Assembly: GCA_022749995.1 (NCBI GenBank)
Contig: JAKIWO010000009.1
Location: forward strand, 1 to 36,894
Reading direction: 5' to 3'
DNA length: 36,894 nt
From: Thermoplasmata archaeon
GTDB taxonomy: Archaea > Thermoplasmatota > Thermoplasmata > Lutacidiplasmatales > UBA184
Below, piece by piece: positions 23,257 through 34,400 of this stretch. Position 1 is the stretch's first letter. Each line of letters starts with the position of its first letter. Under the pieces are notes generated by a model. The model saw only the letters and a program-made list of their open reading frames with translations, was not told where the DNA came from and made no database searches. The translations under genes and the position numbers were made by a program.

Positions 23257-24426
23257 CTAGTACCGCGGCATCTGCGGGTCGATCTGGGCCGCCCAGGCAT
23301 CGAGGCCCCCCCGGAGGGAGCGCACCCGTCGTACCCCGAGCCGATGCAGCTGTTCTACGGCCGCCGCGCTTCGCCGGCCGGATTTGCAGTACACCACGAC
23401 GGCGGCCGCTTCGGCGAGCTCCCCGAGCCGGGCCGGCAGCTCGGCTCTCGGGATGAGGTGGGCGCCCTCGAGGTGGGTGATGGCCCATTCCGACGGCTCC
23501 CGTACGTCGATCAGGAGCGGAGGCTCGCCCGAGGCGAGCGAGCGCACGAGCTCTTCGGGAGCGATCTCGTCTGCCGCATTCCCGACCGCCTCCTCCGACA
23601 CGCCGCAGAATGCCGGGTAGTCGATGAGCTCCCGTTGGGTCGGGTGCTCCCCGCAGAGAGCACACTCCGGATTCTTTCGGAGCCGCAGCTCCCGGCTTCG
23701 CGCGGCGAGGGCGTCGACGAGGAGCAGACGACCGATGAGCGGCTCTCCGACTTTAAGGATCAGCTTGAGCGCCTCCGTGGCCTGCAGCGTGCCGACCAGC
23801 CCTGGCAAGACACCGAGCACACCGGCCTCCGCGCAGTTGGGCACCAGCTCAGGGGGCGGTGGCTCGGGGAACAAGCAGCGATAGCATGGACCCTTCCGCG
23901 CATCGAAGACGCTCAGCTGCCCCTCGAACCGGTAGATGGACGCCTGCACGTCCGGCTTGCCCAATAGGACGCAGGCGTCGTTGAGCAGGTACCGCGTAGG
24001 AAAGTTGTCCGTGCCGTCGAGCACCAGGTCGTACTCCGCCAGCACTTCGAGTGCGTTCTCCCGCACCAACCGCTGCGGGTGCTGGCGGACCTTGACGTCT
24101 GGGTTCAGCGCTTCCAATCGCTCCGCGGCTCGTTCGACCTTCGGCTGGCCGATCTCGGCGTCGGAGTAGAGGATCTGGCGCTGCAGGTTGGAGCGTTCCA
24201 CCCGGTCGGCTTCGGCGATCCCTATCGTGCCCACCCCCGCGGCGGCGAGGTAGAGTGCCGCCGGCGCCCCCAGCCCCCCGGCCCCGACGAGAAGGACTCG
24301 CGCATCGAGCAGCCGCCGTTGGCCCGCGAGGCCTACTTCGGGCAGGAGCAGGTGCCGGCTGTATCGCTCGAGCTGGGTCGCGGTCAGCGACGCGGCCTCC
24401 TGCCGGGGCGCGGCGGACCCGGTCAT
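23257..24426 (-). CDS. moeB: MoeB/ThiF-type adenylyltransferase with C-terminal rhodanese domain
   Basis: 389 residues. E1-like domain 1-260: nucleotide loop GAGGLG 48-53, RSNLQRQ 78-84, DGTDNF 137-142, zinc ligands CYRC (181, 184) and CALC (255, 258), and C198 as a possible thioester or persulfide Cys. Rhodanese domain about 285-389: LLIDVREPSEWAITHLEGA and active-site loop CKSGRRS starting at C347. The E1 domain adenylates the C-terminal GG of a ubiquitin-like sulfur carrier; the rhodanese domain then passes sulfur as a persulfide. This fusion is the arrangement of MOCS3/Uba4, used in molybdopterin synthesis and tRNA thiolation. The carrier gene ends 2 bases upstream, in the same operon. 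Confidence 0.95.
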   Translation of the reverse strand: MTGSAAPRQEAASLTATQLERYSRHLLLPEVGLAGQRRLLDARVLLVGAGGLGAPAALYLAAAGVGTIGIAEADRVERSNLQRQILYSDAEIGQPKVERAAERLEALNPDVKVRQHPQRLVRENALEVLAEYDLVLDGTDNFPTRYLLNDACVLLGKPDVQASIYRFEGQLSVFDARKGPCYRCLFPEPPPPELVPNCAEAGVLGVLPGLVGTLQATEALKLILKVGEPLIGRLLLVDALAARSRELRLRKNPECALCGEHPTQRELIDYPAFCGVSEEAVGNAADEIAPEELVRSLASGEPPLLIDVREPSEWAITHLEGAHLIPRAELPARLGELAEAAAVVVYCKSGRRSAAAVEQLHRLGVRRVRSLRGGLDAWAAQIDPQMPRY

Positions 24427-24428
24427 GC

Positions 24429-24707
24429 TCAGCCGCCGGCCAGCGCCGAGACGATCGACAGGCGGCTCCCGTCGTGCAGTACCGTGCGCTCCCGGTCGAG
24501 GTAGCGGAAATCCTGTTCGTCCACGTACACTACGACGGAACTCCGCAGGGCGCCGGACCCGGAGAAGAGCCGGCTACGGAGTTCGTTTGCTCGATCGGCC
24601 AAAGAGGCCAGCGCCTCGGCGACGTTGGTCGCCTCCACCTCGACCTCGGCGCTCCCGTCGTAGAACGCCCGGAAGGCAGGGGGGAGCTGTACGCTCACTC
24701 TCGGCAT
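24429..24707 (-). CDS. moaD: MoaD/ThiS-type ubiquitin-like sulfur carrier (SAMP-like)
   Basis: 92 residues ending in Ala-Gly-Gly, the terminus needed for adenylation and thiocarboxylation. Beta-grasp pattern: VSVQLPPAFRAFYDGSAEVEVEA, central helix VAEALASLADRANELRSRL, VVVYVDEQDF and a closing DGSRLSIVSALAGG typical of MoaD/ThiS. In archaea such proteins serve molybdopterin or thiamine synthesis, tRNA thiolation or protein modification; which applies here is open. The gene lies between sufR (61 bases upstream, same strand) and the moeB-rhodanese gene (2 bases downstream), so all three are likely one transcript. Confidence 0.93.
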   Translation of the reverse strand: MPRVSVQLPPAFRAFYDGSAEVEVEATNVAEALASLADRANELRSRLFSGSGALRSSVVVYVDEQDFRYLDRERTVLHDGSRLSIVSALAGG

Positions 24708-24768
24708 GGCCCGTGCCTCACCCTAGTCGAACGGCGACATAGCGCTGGGGACCGAGCAACGAGGGCGT

Positions 24769-25416
24769 TCAGCTCAGCTGGATGAGATGCGTGCACCGCA
24801 TCCCTCCCCGTGAGATGGAGTCCTTGAGATTGACGCCGGACTGGCCGAGCAGCTCCTCGGTGAGGTGCTTGTCGAACACTTCGCACAGGAGGTAGGCGTG
24901 CCCGATCGCGCTGTGACGGAAGACGCAGTTGTTCCGCACGATCGTGAGCTCCCCCGTGGGGCCCTGTTCGACGGTGCTGCGGAACCCGAGGTCGTTCAGC
25001 GAGTTGGCGAGCAACTTGGCGCGCTGCTCCACGGGCGCCCCCGCCGGCAACTGCATGGCGACCTCCTTGGCCAGCCGCCGCGCCGCCTGGGCGAAGAGCA
25101 CCGACACGTAGGCGTCTCCCTCCCGCTCGATCAGCTCTTCGATCAGGGAGTCGAGGAGCAGCTCGTACCGTCGTGGGAACAGCTCGAGGCCGGAGGTGGT
25201 CAACGAGTAGCGCTTGCGCGGGCGTCCTACGCCCTCCCGCAGGAACGCCGGCGAGACCAGGCCCCGCTCCTCCAATCGCTCCAGGTGGCCACGGGCTGCG
25301 CTCTCCTGGATCCCGATGCTCTTGGCGAGGTCCTTGGCGGTCCGAGGAGCCACGGCCAGCTCCTCCAGGATCCGGCCCCGGGTGCCCTCCCCCGGTCGTG
25401 ACAAGGAAACCGCCAT
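24769..25416 (-). CDS. sufR: SufR-like winged-helix repressor with C-terminal Fe-S Cys motif
   Basis: About 215 residues. Residues 10-75 are a DeoR/ArsR-type winged helix (LEELAVAPRTAKDLAKSIGIQESAARGHLERLEERGLV), then GVGRPRKRYSLT, a wing typical of the COG2345/SufR family. The C-terminal domain has three Cys at 164 (NNCVFRH), 178 (LLCEVF) and 208 (GGMRCTHLI), spaced C-x13-C-x29-C, close to the Cys arrangement that holds the cluster in bacterial SufR. SufR represses suf when it carries a cluster. It is divergent from sufC with an inverted repeat between them. The ATG at 25416 is chosen over the TTG at 25428 because a TATA element is centred 27 bases upstream. Family assignment is strong; sensing function here is inferred. 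Confidence 0.85.
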   Translation of the reverse strand: MAVSLSRPGEGTRGRILEELAVAPRTAKDLAKSIGIQESAARGHLERLEERGLVSPAFLREGVGRPRKRYSLTTSGLELFPRRYELLLDSLIEELIEREGDAYVSVLFAQAARRLAKEVAMQLPAGAPVEQRAKLLANSLNDLGFRSTVEQGPTGELTIVRNNCVFRHSAIGHAYLLCEVFDKHLTEELLGQSGVNLKDSISRGGMRCTHLIQLS

Positions 25417-25436
25417 CGCTGCTGTCAACGGGATGC

Positions 25437-25447
25437 CCCTATTTGGA
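25437..25447 (-). promoter_or_regulatory. TATA box of sufR
   Basis: Minus-strand TCCAAATAGGG, centred about 27 bases from the ATG at 25416: leaderless sufR transcript. Confidence 0.5.
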
Positions 25448-25453
25448 CCTTGA

Positions 25454-25486
25454 GGCTTTTACTCACCGCGAAATGTGTAAATAGCC
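25454..25486. promoter_or_regulatory. Imperfect inverted repeat over the sufC promoter, candidate SufR operator
   Basis: GGCTTTTAC (25454-25462) and GTAAATAGCC (25477-25486) are inverted copies apart from one extra base, 14 bases apart. The right arm coincides with the sufC TATA box, and the left arm lies between the two divergent promoters. A SufR dimer bound here would block TBP at sufC and could act on its own gene. The binding is inferred. Confidence 0.5.
25474..25484 (+). promoter_or_regulatory. TATA box of sufC-sufS
   Basis: TGTGTAAATAG, centred about 26 bases before position 25505, leaving a leader of about 10 bases ahead of the TTG start at 25515. Confidence 0.5.
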
Positions 25487-25514
25487 GCCTCGACTCCTCG
25501 GCGCTAGGGTAACG

Positions 25515-26291
25515 TTGGCCGCAACTCCTCCCGTCGAACACACACTGCTCATCCAAGGATTGCACGCAGAAGTCGGGGGCAAGGAGATCCTTAAGGGGGT
25601 CGACCTGGAGCTCCACACCGGCGAGCTGACGGCCATGATGGGGCCGAATGGATCGGGGAAGAGCACGCTGGCCTACGCGCTGATGGGCCATCCGAAGTAC
25701 AAGGTGACCTCGGGCACCGTCAAGCTCGACGGGAAGGACCTGCTCGCCCTGACCGTCGACCAGCGCGCCCGGGCCGGCCTGTTCTTGGGCTTCCAGTACC
25801 CCCAGGAGGTCTCGGGCCTTTCGCTCTCCAAGTTCCTGTGGACCTCGTACATGCAGCGGCACACGGCAGAGAACGCCAACGTGGAGAAGTTCGGGAAGGA
25901 CCTGAACAGCAACCTCGCGCTCCTCGGCATGGACGAGTCGTTCCTCAAGCGCTCGCTCAACGAGGGGTTCTCCGGGGGGGAGAAAAAGCGGACCGAGGTG
26001 CTCCAGATGGCGACCCTCGACCCCGTCTTCGCCATCCTGGATGAACCGGACAGCGGTCTCGACATCGACGCCGTGAAGGCCGTCGGCGACACGGTGGCCC
26101 AGCTGCAGAATCCAGGGGTGGGCATCCTCGTGATCACCCACTACCAAAGGATCCTCAAGTTCGTCAAACCGCACCGGGTCTACGTCATGGTCGACGGCGC
26201 GGTCGCGCTCTCCGGCGGCCGGGAGCTGGCCGAAGAGCTGGAAGCGAAGGGGTACGACTGGGTGAAGGTCGGCCTCGCGCCCCCCGCCTAG
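25515..26291 (+). CDS. sufC: SufC, Fe-S assembly ATPase
   Basis: 258 residues. ABC-type ATPase of the SufBCD scaffold, which builds Fe-S clusters in the cytoplasm. Walker A GPNGSGKST 43-51; Q-loop GFQYPQEVSGLSLSKFL near 92-108 (typical SufC); signature FSGGEKKRTE 152-161 (SufC form); Walker B VFAILDEPDSGLD 171-183; switch His LVITHYQRIL. No membrane partner. The start is a TTG at 25515 (MAATPPVE); no in-frame ATG or GTG stands closer to the TATA element, so this rare start is accepted. sufS follows after 19 bases, so the two are one operon driven from the sufR-sufC intergenic region. Confidence 0.97.
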   Translation: MAATPPVEHTLLIQGLHAEVGGKEILKGVDLELHTGELTAMMGPNGSGKSTLAYALMGHPKYKVTSGTVKLDGKDLLALTVDQRARAGLFLGFQYPQEVSGLSLSKFLWTSYMQRHTAENANVEKFGKDLNSNLALLGMDESFLKRSLNEGFSGGEKKRTEVLQMATLDPVFAILDEPDSGLDIDAVKAVGDTVAQLQNPGVGILVITHYQRILKFVKPHRVYVMVDGAVALSGGRELAEELEAKGYDWVKVGLAPPA

Positions 26292-26310
26292 GGCGGCTCC
26301 GGAGCGCGGG

Positions 26311-27561
26311 ATGGACGTCGACCGGATACGGGCCGATTTCCCGGTCCTCGCCCGGAGCTTTCACGGGCACCGGCTGGCGTATCTCGATTCGGCCGCCACC
26401 TCGCAGAAGCCCCAGCCGGTGATCGACGCCGTCGCCGCCTACTACGCCGAACGCAACGCCAACGTCCACCGGTCCGTCTACGCCCTGGGCGAGGAATCCA
26501 CCGCCGCCTACGAGGCCGCTCGCGAACGGGTGGCGAAGTTCCTCCACGCCTCCGACCCGCGCGAGATCGTGTTCGTTCGAGGTACCACGGAGGCGCTCAA
26601 TCTGGCCGCCACCTGCCTCGGCCGCTCGGTCCTGCAACGCGGAGACACCGTCGTCAGCACGGTCATGGAGCACCACTCGAACATCGTGCCCTGGCAGATG
26701 CTCAAGGGAGCCCTCGGGATCCGACTCGAGTTCGTCGACATCGACGAGGAGGGCCGGCTCCGCACCGACCAGTTCGAGCAATTCCTCCGGGACCGGCCGC
26801 GCGTGGTCACCTTCACCCACGCCTCCAACGTGCTGGGGACGGTGAATCCGGTGCGCGAGATGTCCGAGCAAGCCCACGACGCGGGCTCGGTCGTCATCGT
26901 CGATGCCGCCCAGGCCGCTCCGCACCGCGGTATCGACGTGCAGCAGCTCGGATGCGACCTGCTCGCGTTCTCGGGCCACAAGACCCTCGGACCCACGGGG
27001 ATTGGGGTCCTGTGGGGACGCAGGGAGCTGCTCGAGCGGCTACCGCCGTACATGGGGGGCGGGGAGATGATCCGCGAGGTCCATCTCGACCGGTGTAGTT
27101 TCGCCGACCCGCCGGCGCGGTTCGAGGCGGGGACCCCCAACGTCGCAGGTGCCGTCGGGCTCGCCACTGCCCTCGACTATCTGGAAGGAGTCGGCTGGGA
27201 GGAACTCGCCGCCCACGAGGCGGGATTGACCTCCTACGCCACCCGGGCGCTGCGCGAGGCGTTCTCAGACCGGTTGCGGATATTCGGCCCGCCGATCGAC
27301 GCCGGTCGAGAGTCGATACTTTCGTTCTCCCTGGCCCGAGTCCACCCCCACGACGTCGCCTCGCTCCTCGACGCGGAAGGCATCGCGATCCGCAGCGGCC
27401 ACCACTGCGCCCAACCGCTCATGGACCGGCTCCGAGTTCCCGCACTCTCTCGCGCGAGTTTCTACCTCTACACCACGCGCGAGGAGGTCGACCGGTTGGT
27501 GACCGCTCTGGGCCATGCCGAGGCCCGGATGACGGGCGTCCCCGCGACCGCGGCTGCGTAA
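26311..27561 (+). CDS. sufS: SufS, group II cysteine desulfurase
   Basis: 416 residues. PLP enzyme that releases sulfur from cysteine as a persulfide for SufBCD. Seen: LAYLDSAATSQKPQPVIDA at the N-terminus; MEHHSNIVPWQ (119-129) with the PLP-stacking His; VDAAQAAPH (198-205); PLP lysine SGHKTLGPTG (K224); catalytic Cys in RSGHHCAQP (C366) with the short RSGHHC loop of group II (SufS/CsdA); C-terminal RASFYLYTTREEVDRLV. Length fits SufS. Many archaea lack a cysteine desulfurase and use sulfide, so its presence means this organism can draw sulfur from cysteine. No SufE or SufU gene is seen here. It is convergent with the OsmC gene, 23 bases apart. Confidence 0.97.
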   Translation: MDVDRIRADFPVLARSFHGHRLAYLDSAATSQKPQPVIDAVAAYYAERNANVHRSVYALGEESTAAYEAARERVAKFLHASDPREIVFVRGTTEALNLAATCLGRSVLQRGDTVVSTVMEHHSNIVPWQMLKGALGIRLEFVDIDEEGRLRTDQFEQFLRDRPRVVTFTHASNVLGTVNPVREMSEQAHDAGSVVIVDAAQAAPHRGIDVQQLGCDLLAFSGHKTLGPTGIGVLWGRRELLERLPPYMGGGEMIREVHLDRCSFADPPARFEAGTPNVAGAVGLATALDYLEGVGWEELAAHEAGLTSYATRALREAFSDRLRIFGPPIDAGRESILSFSLARVHPHDVASLLDAEGIAIRSGHHCAQPLMDRLRVPALSRASFYLYTTREEVDRLVTALGHAEARMTGVPATAAA

Positions 27562-27584
27562 CGCCTTCCGCCCCTCACGCCGAG

Positions 27585-28139
27585 CTATCTCTCGGGTAGG
27601 AGCCTGCCCGAGGAGGTCCCCTCCGTGCTCCGGTTCGCGGATTCGAGCTGGACGCTCGGCTCGCACTTTACCGGGAAGTTCACCGAGTTGGCGAGGTAAC
27701 ACTTCCGATGGGCTTCCTCGTGCAGGCGAATCGCGGTCTCGAGCGACCCGTCGGTGATCGTCACTCGCGGCCGAAGCGTGGCCCCGATGAACCGCCCACT
27801 CCCGTCCGGTGAATGTTCGAGAATGCCCTCGGAGTCGTCGTCGTACGCCGTCACCGTGACTCCCGCTTCCGAACACAGGTGGAGGTACCACAGCATGTGG
27901 CACGACGAGAGCGCCGCCACCAGGAGATCGTCGGGATTGTACCGGCTGGGATCGCTCTGCGGGCTCAGACTTGAGGTGGCGAGAATCGCCGGCCTGCCGG
28001 GAACCTGAATCGTGTGGTTCCGACTGTACCCGAGGTAGTCGCGGGTCCCTCTTCCGAGGTTGCCGGTCCATCGTATCGAGGCCCGATGGATGTGGCGGGG
28101 AGTCACGGGAGGGATCTCCAGGAGGCAGCGTCGGGCCAC
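27585..28139 (-). CDS. OsmC/Ohr-family protein, possible thiol peroxidase
   Basis: 184 residues. OsmC family core: IRWTGNLGRGTRDYLGYSRNHTI at the N-terminus, SDPSRYNPDDLLVAALSSCHMLWYLHLC (first Cys of the SSCHM motif), GRFIGATLRPRVTI, and AIRLHEEAHRKCYLANSVNFPVKCEP, with the second Cys of the peroxidatic pair in HRKCYLANS. OsmC/Ohr proteins reduce organic peroxides using this Cys pair. It lies antisense between sufS and sufB, so it is transcribed independently. The first start (GTG 28139) is about 30 bases from a TATA-like element at 28164-28173; GTG 28106 is an alternative. Confidence 0.88.
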   Translation of the reverse strand: MARRCLLEIPPVTPRHIHRASIRWTGNLGRGTRDYLGYSRNHTIQVPGRPAILATSSLSPQSDPSRYNPDDLLVAALSSCHMLWYLHLCSEAGVTVTAYDDDSEGILEHSPDGSGRFIGATLRPRVTITDGSLETAIRLHEEAHRKCYLANSVNFPVKCEPSVQLESANRSTEGTSSGRLLPER

Positions 28140-28163
28140 CGGTTCGTCGGGACTGGCGCAGCG

Positions 28164-28173
28164 GAGTTATGAG
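28164..28173 (-). promoter_or_regulatory. TATA-like element of the OsmC gene
   Basis: Minus-strand CTCATAACTC about 30 bases from the GTG at 28139. Confidence 0.4.
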
Positions 28174-28266
28174 CTACGCTCCGATGGATTCGAGCCCCCG
28201 CCATGGCCCAAGAGCAACGAGTGCTAGGAAGTAGGGTCTTCTCGTCGTGCGCGGACCTACCACCAA

Positions 28267-28303
28267 TTTAAATACCCTGAGGTGATGGAATCCCTCGAGG
28301 AGG
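28267..28303 (+). promoter_or_regulatory. TATA box and Shine-Dalgarno site of sufB
   Basis: TTTAAATA at 28267-28274 predicts a transcript start near 28296. GAGGAGG at 28297-28303 is 8 bases before the ATG at 28312. This rules out the upstream GTG/ATG at 28282-28287, which would lie outside the transcript. Confidence 0.6.
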
Positions 28304-28311
28304 CAGCAGTC

Positions 28312-30786
<2,475 letters not shown>

Positions 30787-30848
30787 TACCGCTTCCGAGC
30801 GTCCCGCGGACGCCTCGCGGCGCCTCGACCGGACGGACGTTGCGTCCA

Positions 30849-30858
30849 GAGTTAAGCC
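30849..30858 (+). promoter_or_regulatory. TATA box of the glycosylase gene
   Basis: GAGTTAAGCC, centred 26 bases upstream of the GTG at 30880. Same core as the rfcL box. Confidence 0.55.
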
Positions 30859-30879
30859 AAGTTCGCGCTCCGTAGCGGC

Positions 30880-31479
30880 GTGCGCCCCGCCGACATCGCC
30901 CGAGAACTCCGTGCCGCCGACCCCGTACTCGGTCAAGTGATCCGGCGGGTCGGCGTCCAGGCTCCCCCCCAGTCCCCGGGTGGATTCCCTGCGCTGCTTC
31001 GAGCGATCGTCTTCCAGCAGATCAGCGGGGCCGCCGGCGCCTCCATCCTCCGACGCGTCCGTGCCGAGTACGGGGGCGGTCGCACTCCGCCGGCCCGATG
31101 GTTTCTCGAGATCCCGGTCGAGCGGCTGCGTAGCGCCGGCCTTTCTCCGCAGAAAGTCGGCTATGTCCGGGACCTCGCCGGACAGGTCGCGTCCGGCGAG
31201 CTTCGGTTTCCGGAGCTGCGGCGACGACCCGATGCCGAGGTCTTGGAGCGGCTCACGGAAGTGCGAGGGATCGGGGAGTGGACCGCGCAGATGTACCTAC
31301 TATTCCACCTCGGGCGGCCCGATGTCCTCCCCACCGGCGACCTGGGTCTACGCAAGGCCGTCCAGCGGGTGTACCGACGGCGTTCGCTGCCCAAGCCCGA
31401 CGTCGTGGAGCGGATCGGTCGTCGCTGGAGCCCGTGGCGCTCGCACGCCACGTTCTACCTCTGGCGCTCGTTGGAGTGA
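30880..31479 (+). CDS. alkA: DNA-3-methyladenine glycosylase II (AlkA-like)
   Basis: 199 residues. Removes alkylated purines from DNA. Helix-hairpin-helix LTEVRGIGEWTAQMYLLFHLGR (about 125-146), followed by PDVLPTGDLGLRKAVQ with the catalytic Asp at 154. FPALLRAIVFQQIS (36-49) and LSPQKVGYVRDLA (89-100) are the usual AlkA helices. The short N-terminal beta domain of E. coli AlkA is absent, giving the compact form common in archaea. No C-terminal [4Fe-4S] Cys set is seen. Leaderless GTG start. It is a stand-alone gene between sufB and the convergent AAA/TPR regulator; whether it has any link to Fe-S assembly is not shown. Confidence 0.93.
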   Translation: MRPADIARELRAADPVLGQVIRRVGVQAPPQSPGGFPALLRAIVFQQISGAAGASILRRVRAEYGGGRTPPARWFLEIPVERLRSAGLSPQKVGYVRDLAGQVASGELRFPELRRRPDAEVLERLTEVRGIGEWTAQMYLLFHLGRPDVLPTGDLGLRKAVQRVYRRRSLPKPDVVERIGRRWSPWRSHATFYLWRSLE

Positions 31480-34400
31480 GGGGACCGCGCCGGTGTCTCG
31501 GCTGCGGCGAGCTGGCCCTCGGCGGTCAGCAGGTACACGAACACTGAGCGACGTGCACCTTTCGGTCGGCGCCGTTCCCGGCGCACGAGCCCGCGTTGCT
31601 CGAGCCGCCGCAGCGATTGGGCGAACCGATCCCTCGGCACCCGCAGCGCGAGCGCGATGCCCCGTTCGGTGGACGCCGTGGGAGTGGGAAGCCCTTCCCC
31701 TCCCGTTCGGCCCCGCTGCACGGACTGAAGATGCGCGAGCAGCCGGCGCGGGAGTTCCGCCGGGCTCGGGCCCGGGGCTCCAGCCGGGACGGAATCCTGT
31801 CCCGGGGAATCCGCCGGGCCGATGAACGGCGGGCAATGGATGGAATGCCGCCGACAGATGCTCTCGCGTCGCGCACGGTATCTCGCCGCGCGTTCCGCGT
31901 CCAGGGGTGCGGCCAGCCGCTCCATCCCGTCGAGCGCCTCCAAGTTCGTGCCCACGAGGTGGCCGGCGCTCCCTTCCCGATAGGCCGACCGATACTCCCG
32001 AGCGGCCTCCGCTAGGTTGCCGGACAGTTCGAGCACGCGCGCGCGCGTGATCAGATACATCGGCCGCTGGAGGCTCGCGACCAGCGGCGGGAGCGCCGCG
32101 CTCGACTCCGGAGCTAGGCGCGCCAGCCGCTGCACTGCCTCCGCACTTCGTCCGAGCTCCGCCTCGGACCGGCAGCGGAGCAGTTCGGCGAGGGGAATCG
32201 TCCAGGGGACGGGTCCGCGCTCGAGCGCGCGATGGATCTCCTCGACGATCGCAAGACAGTCCGACCACCGGCGTTGCCGCGCCCGCGCGATGGCCATCGA
32301 GAGCAGCCCCTGGGCCAGCAGCACCGCCGACCCGGCCCCGGAGGCATACCGACAGCCCAACTCCGCCTGCTCGAACGCCTCGGCGGGCGCCTGGACCTCG
32401 AGGAGGAGCAGCGCGAGATTCACCCGGCACTGCGCCAGGCTCCTCGGAGAGTCGAGCGATTCGACCACCGGAAGTCCGGCGCGAAGCATCGCCACGGACT
32501 CCTCCAGGCGGCCACTGTCCGCCTCGGTGAGCGATTCGGTCAGCAGGAGCGCGAGACCGATCGACTTGTGGGTGAGACCGTGGCGCGCCGCCACCTTTCG
32601 GCCACGGCGCACCGCGCGCCGAGCCGCTTCCGTGTGCCCGGTGCTGCCCAGCGACCATCCCTGGAGCTGGTAGCCGAAGGCGGCGTGGAATCCATCCCCC
32701 GTACGCGCAAGGGTGGCGGCAGCATGGCCGGCGGCTCGGGCGGCCCGCGACGGGCGTCCCTCGGCGCAGAGCAGGTACGCGCGCACGAGATCCGCCACCG
32801 CTTGTGCCGGCTCGCTGAGCGGCCCCTCACCTTCGGCGAGTCGTCGCTCCAACTCCTCGAGCCGGCGCCGGGCGACGAACACGTCGGTGATCAGCTCCAC
32901 ATCGGCGAGGTACGGTTCGACGTCGAGCTCCGCTTCCGGCCCGTCGGCGTGGGCGCGCAGCCACCGCAACAGCTCGGCGCTCGGCGCGTCCGCCGTCTCG
33001 GACCGGAGCTCCACATAGAGGGAGAAATATTCCGGTAAGTGGGCTCGGTCCACGCGCCCGTCGGCGGAGAGCGACTCCGCCAGCTCGGCCGCCATTTGGG
33101 GCAACTCCTCGAACGCGCGTCGTTCCAGGGCGTCCCGGAGGGCCCGGCGCGCCCACGCGGCGCTCCGGGGCGCCTCGCCCGCGAGCCGGTAGAGGCGCGC
33201 CACCTGCCGGCTCTCCTTCGGCGCGTGGAGTTCCCACCAGTGGGCCAGCCTCGAGGCCAGGGCGGAGCGGTCGGAGGGGCCGAGCAGCCGCGGCAACAAT
33301 TCGGCGATCGCCGGCGGATCCAAACGCCACCGTTGCGGAGCGCCCGCCGGTCGGACGAGGCCGGAGCTCTCTTCGAGATGCTCGAGCCGTTCGAGGGCAG
33401 TACGCATCTCCAATCCGACGGCGTCCGCGACCGGCTCGAGGGGGAACTCGCTGCCGAACATCGCTCCGGTGCCCAACAGGGACAGCTCGCTGGGGGTGAG
33501 CCGCGCGAGCCTCCCACTGAGGGAACTGCGCAGGCCCGGCGGGAAGTAGCCGGCGACCAGATCCCCGCTCGAAGCGCCGGGCCCGATCGAGATTCTGCCG
33601 CCCGGGGCCTTTCCGAGCCGCACCAGCCCGTGATGGGTCAACCGCCGGAGGGACTCGAGGAACTGGCCAGGATTGCCTCCCAGGCGAAGGAACAGCTCTT
33701 CCAGCCGTCGAGAGGCTTCCGCGGTGAGCTTAGCTCCTCCCAGAAACTCGCGGGTGAGAACGGACGCACTCTCCAGCGGCAGCGGTGCCAGCTCGAGCGA
33801 TATCACGCGGCCCGAGGCCGCATTCCGGTCCAGCCACTGCACGGCTTCGCTGCGCACGGGCACTGCACCGAGAGAGGAGGCATCCGCCGTCAGCAGCACG
33901 GCGAAATGGTCTCCGCCCGACCCCCGCAGGAGCCGATCCACGAGCAGGACCGTCCCGCGATCGACCAGCTCGAAGTCGTCGACGAGAACGAGCAGGGGGT
34001 GTTCCGCCGCAACTTCTCGGAGCTCCCGAAGTTGTTGCTGCGTCGTCGCCGGGGCCAAGCGCCGAGTCGCGCTCGGCGCGTCGGTCGACCCGGACCGCTC
34101 GGCCGCGGAGGAGCGGGGCAGCGGTTCGGTACGCTCCGCGGGTTCTCGAGACAGCAGCTCCGGGGGAAGCAGCAGCGTCCCCTCCCTCCAGTTCGGCGAG
34201 CCCTGGGGCAGCCAGAGGGAGGGCGGCTCGCTCGCCCACTCCCCCAGCGAGAGGAGACGCACCTCGAATCCTTCGCGCTCGGCGAGGACGCGCGCGCGAT
34301 CGAGCAGTCGGCTCTTCCCCGAGCCGTCCGACCCGAGCAGGAGCAGGCCACCGGGTCGTCCACCGGCCGCGGCCCGCAATAGCCCCAAGACCCGCTGCAG

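Noticed and set aside
28282-28311. Upstream start for SufB (MMESLEEAAV)
   Set aside because: It would lie before the transcript start predicted from TTTAAATA, and these bases include the Shine-Dalgarno site for the ATG at 28312.
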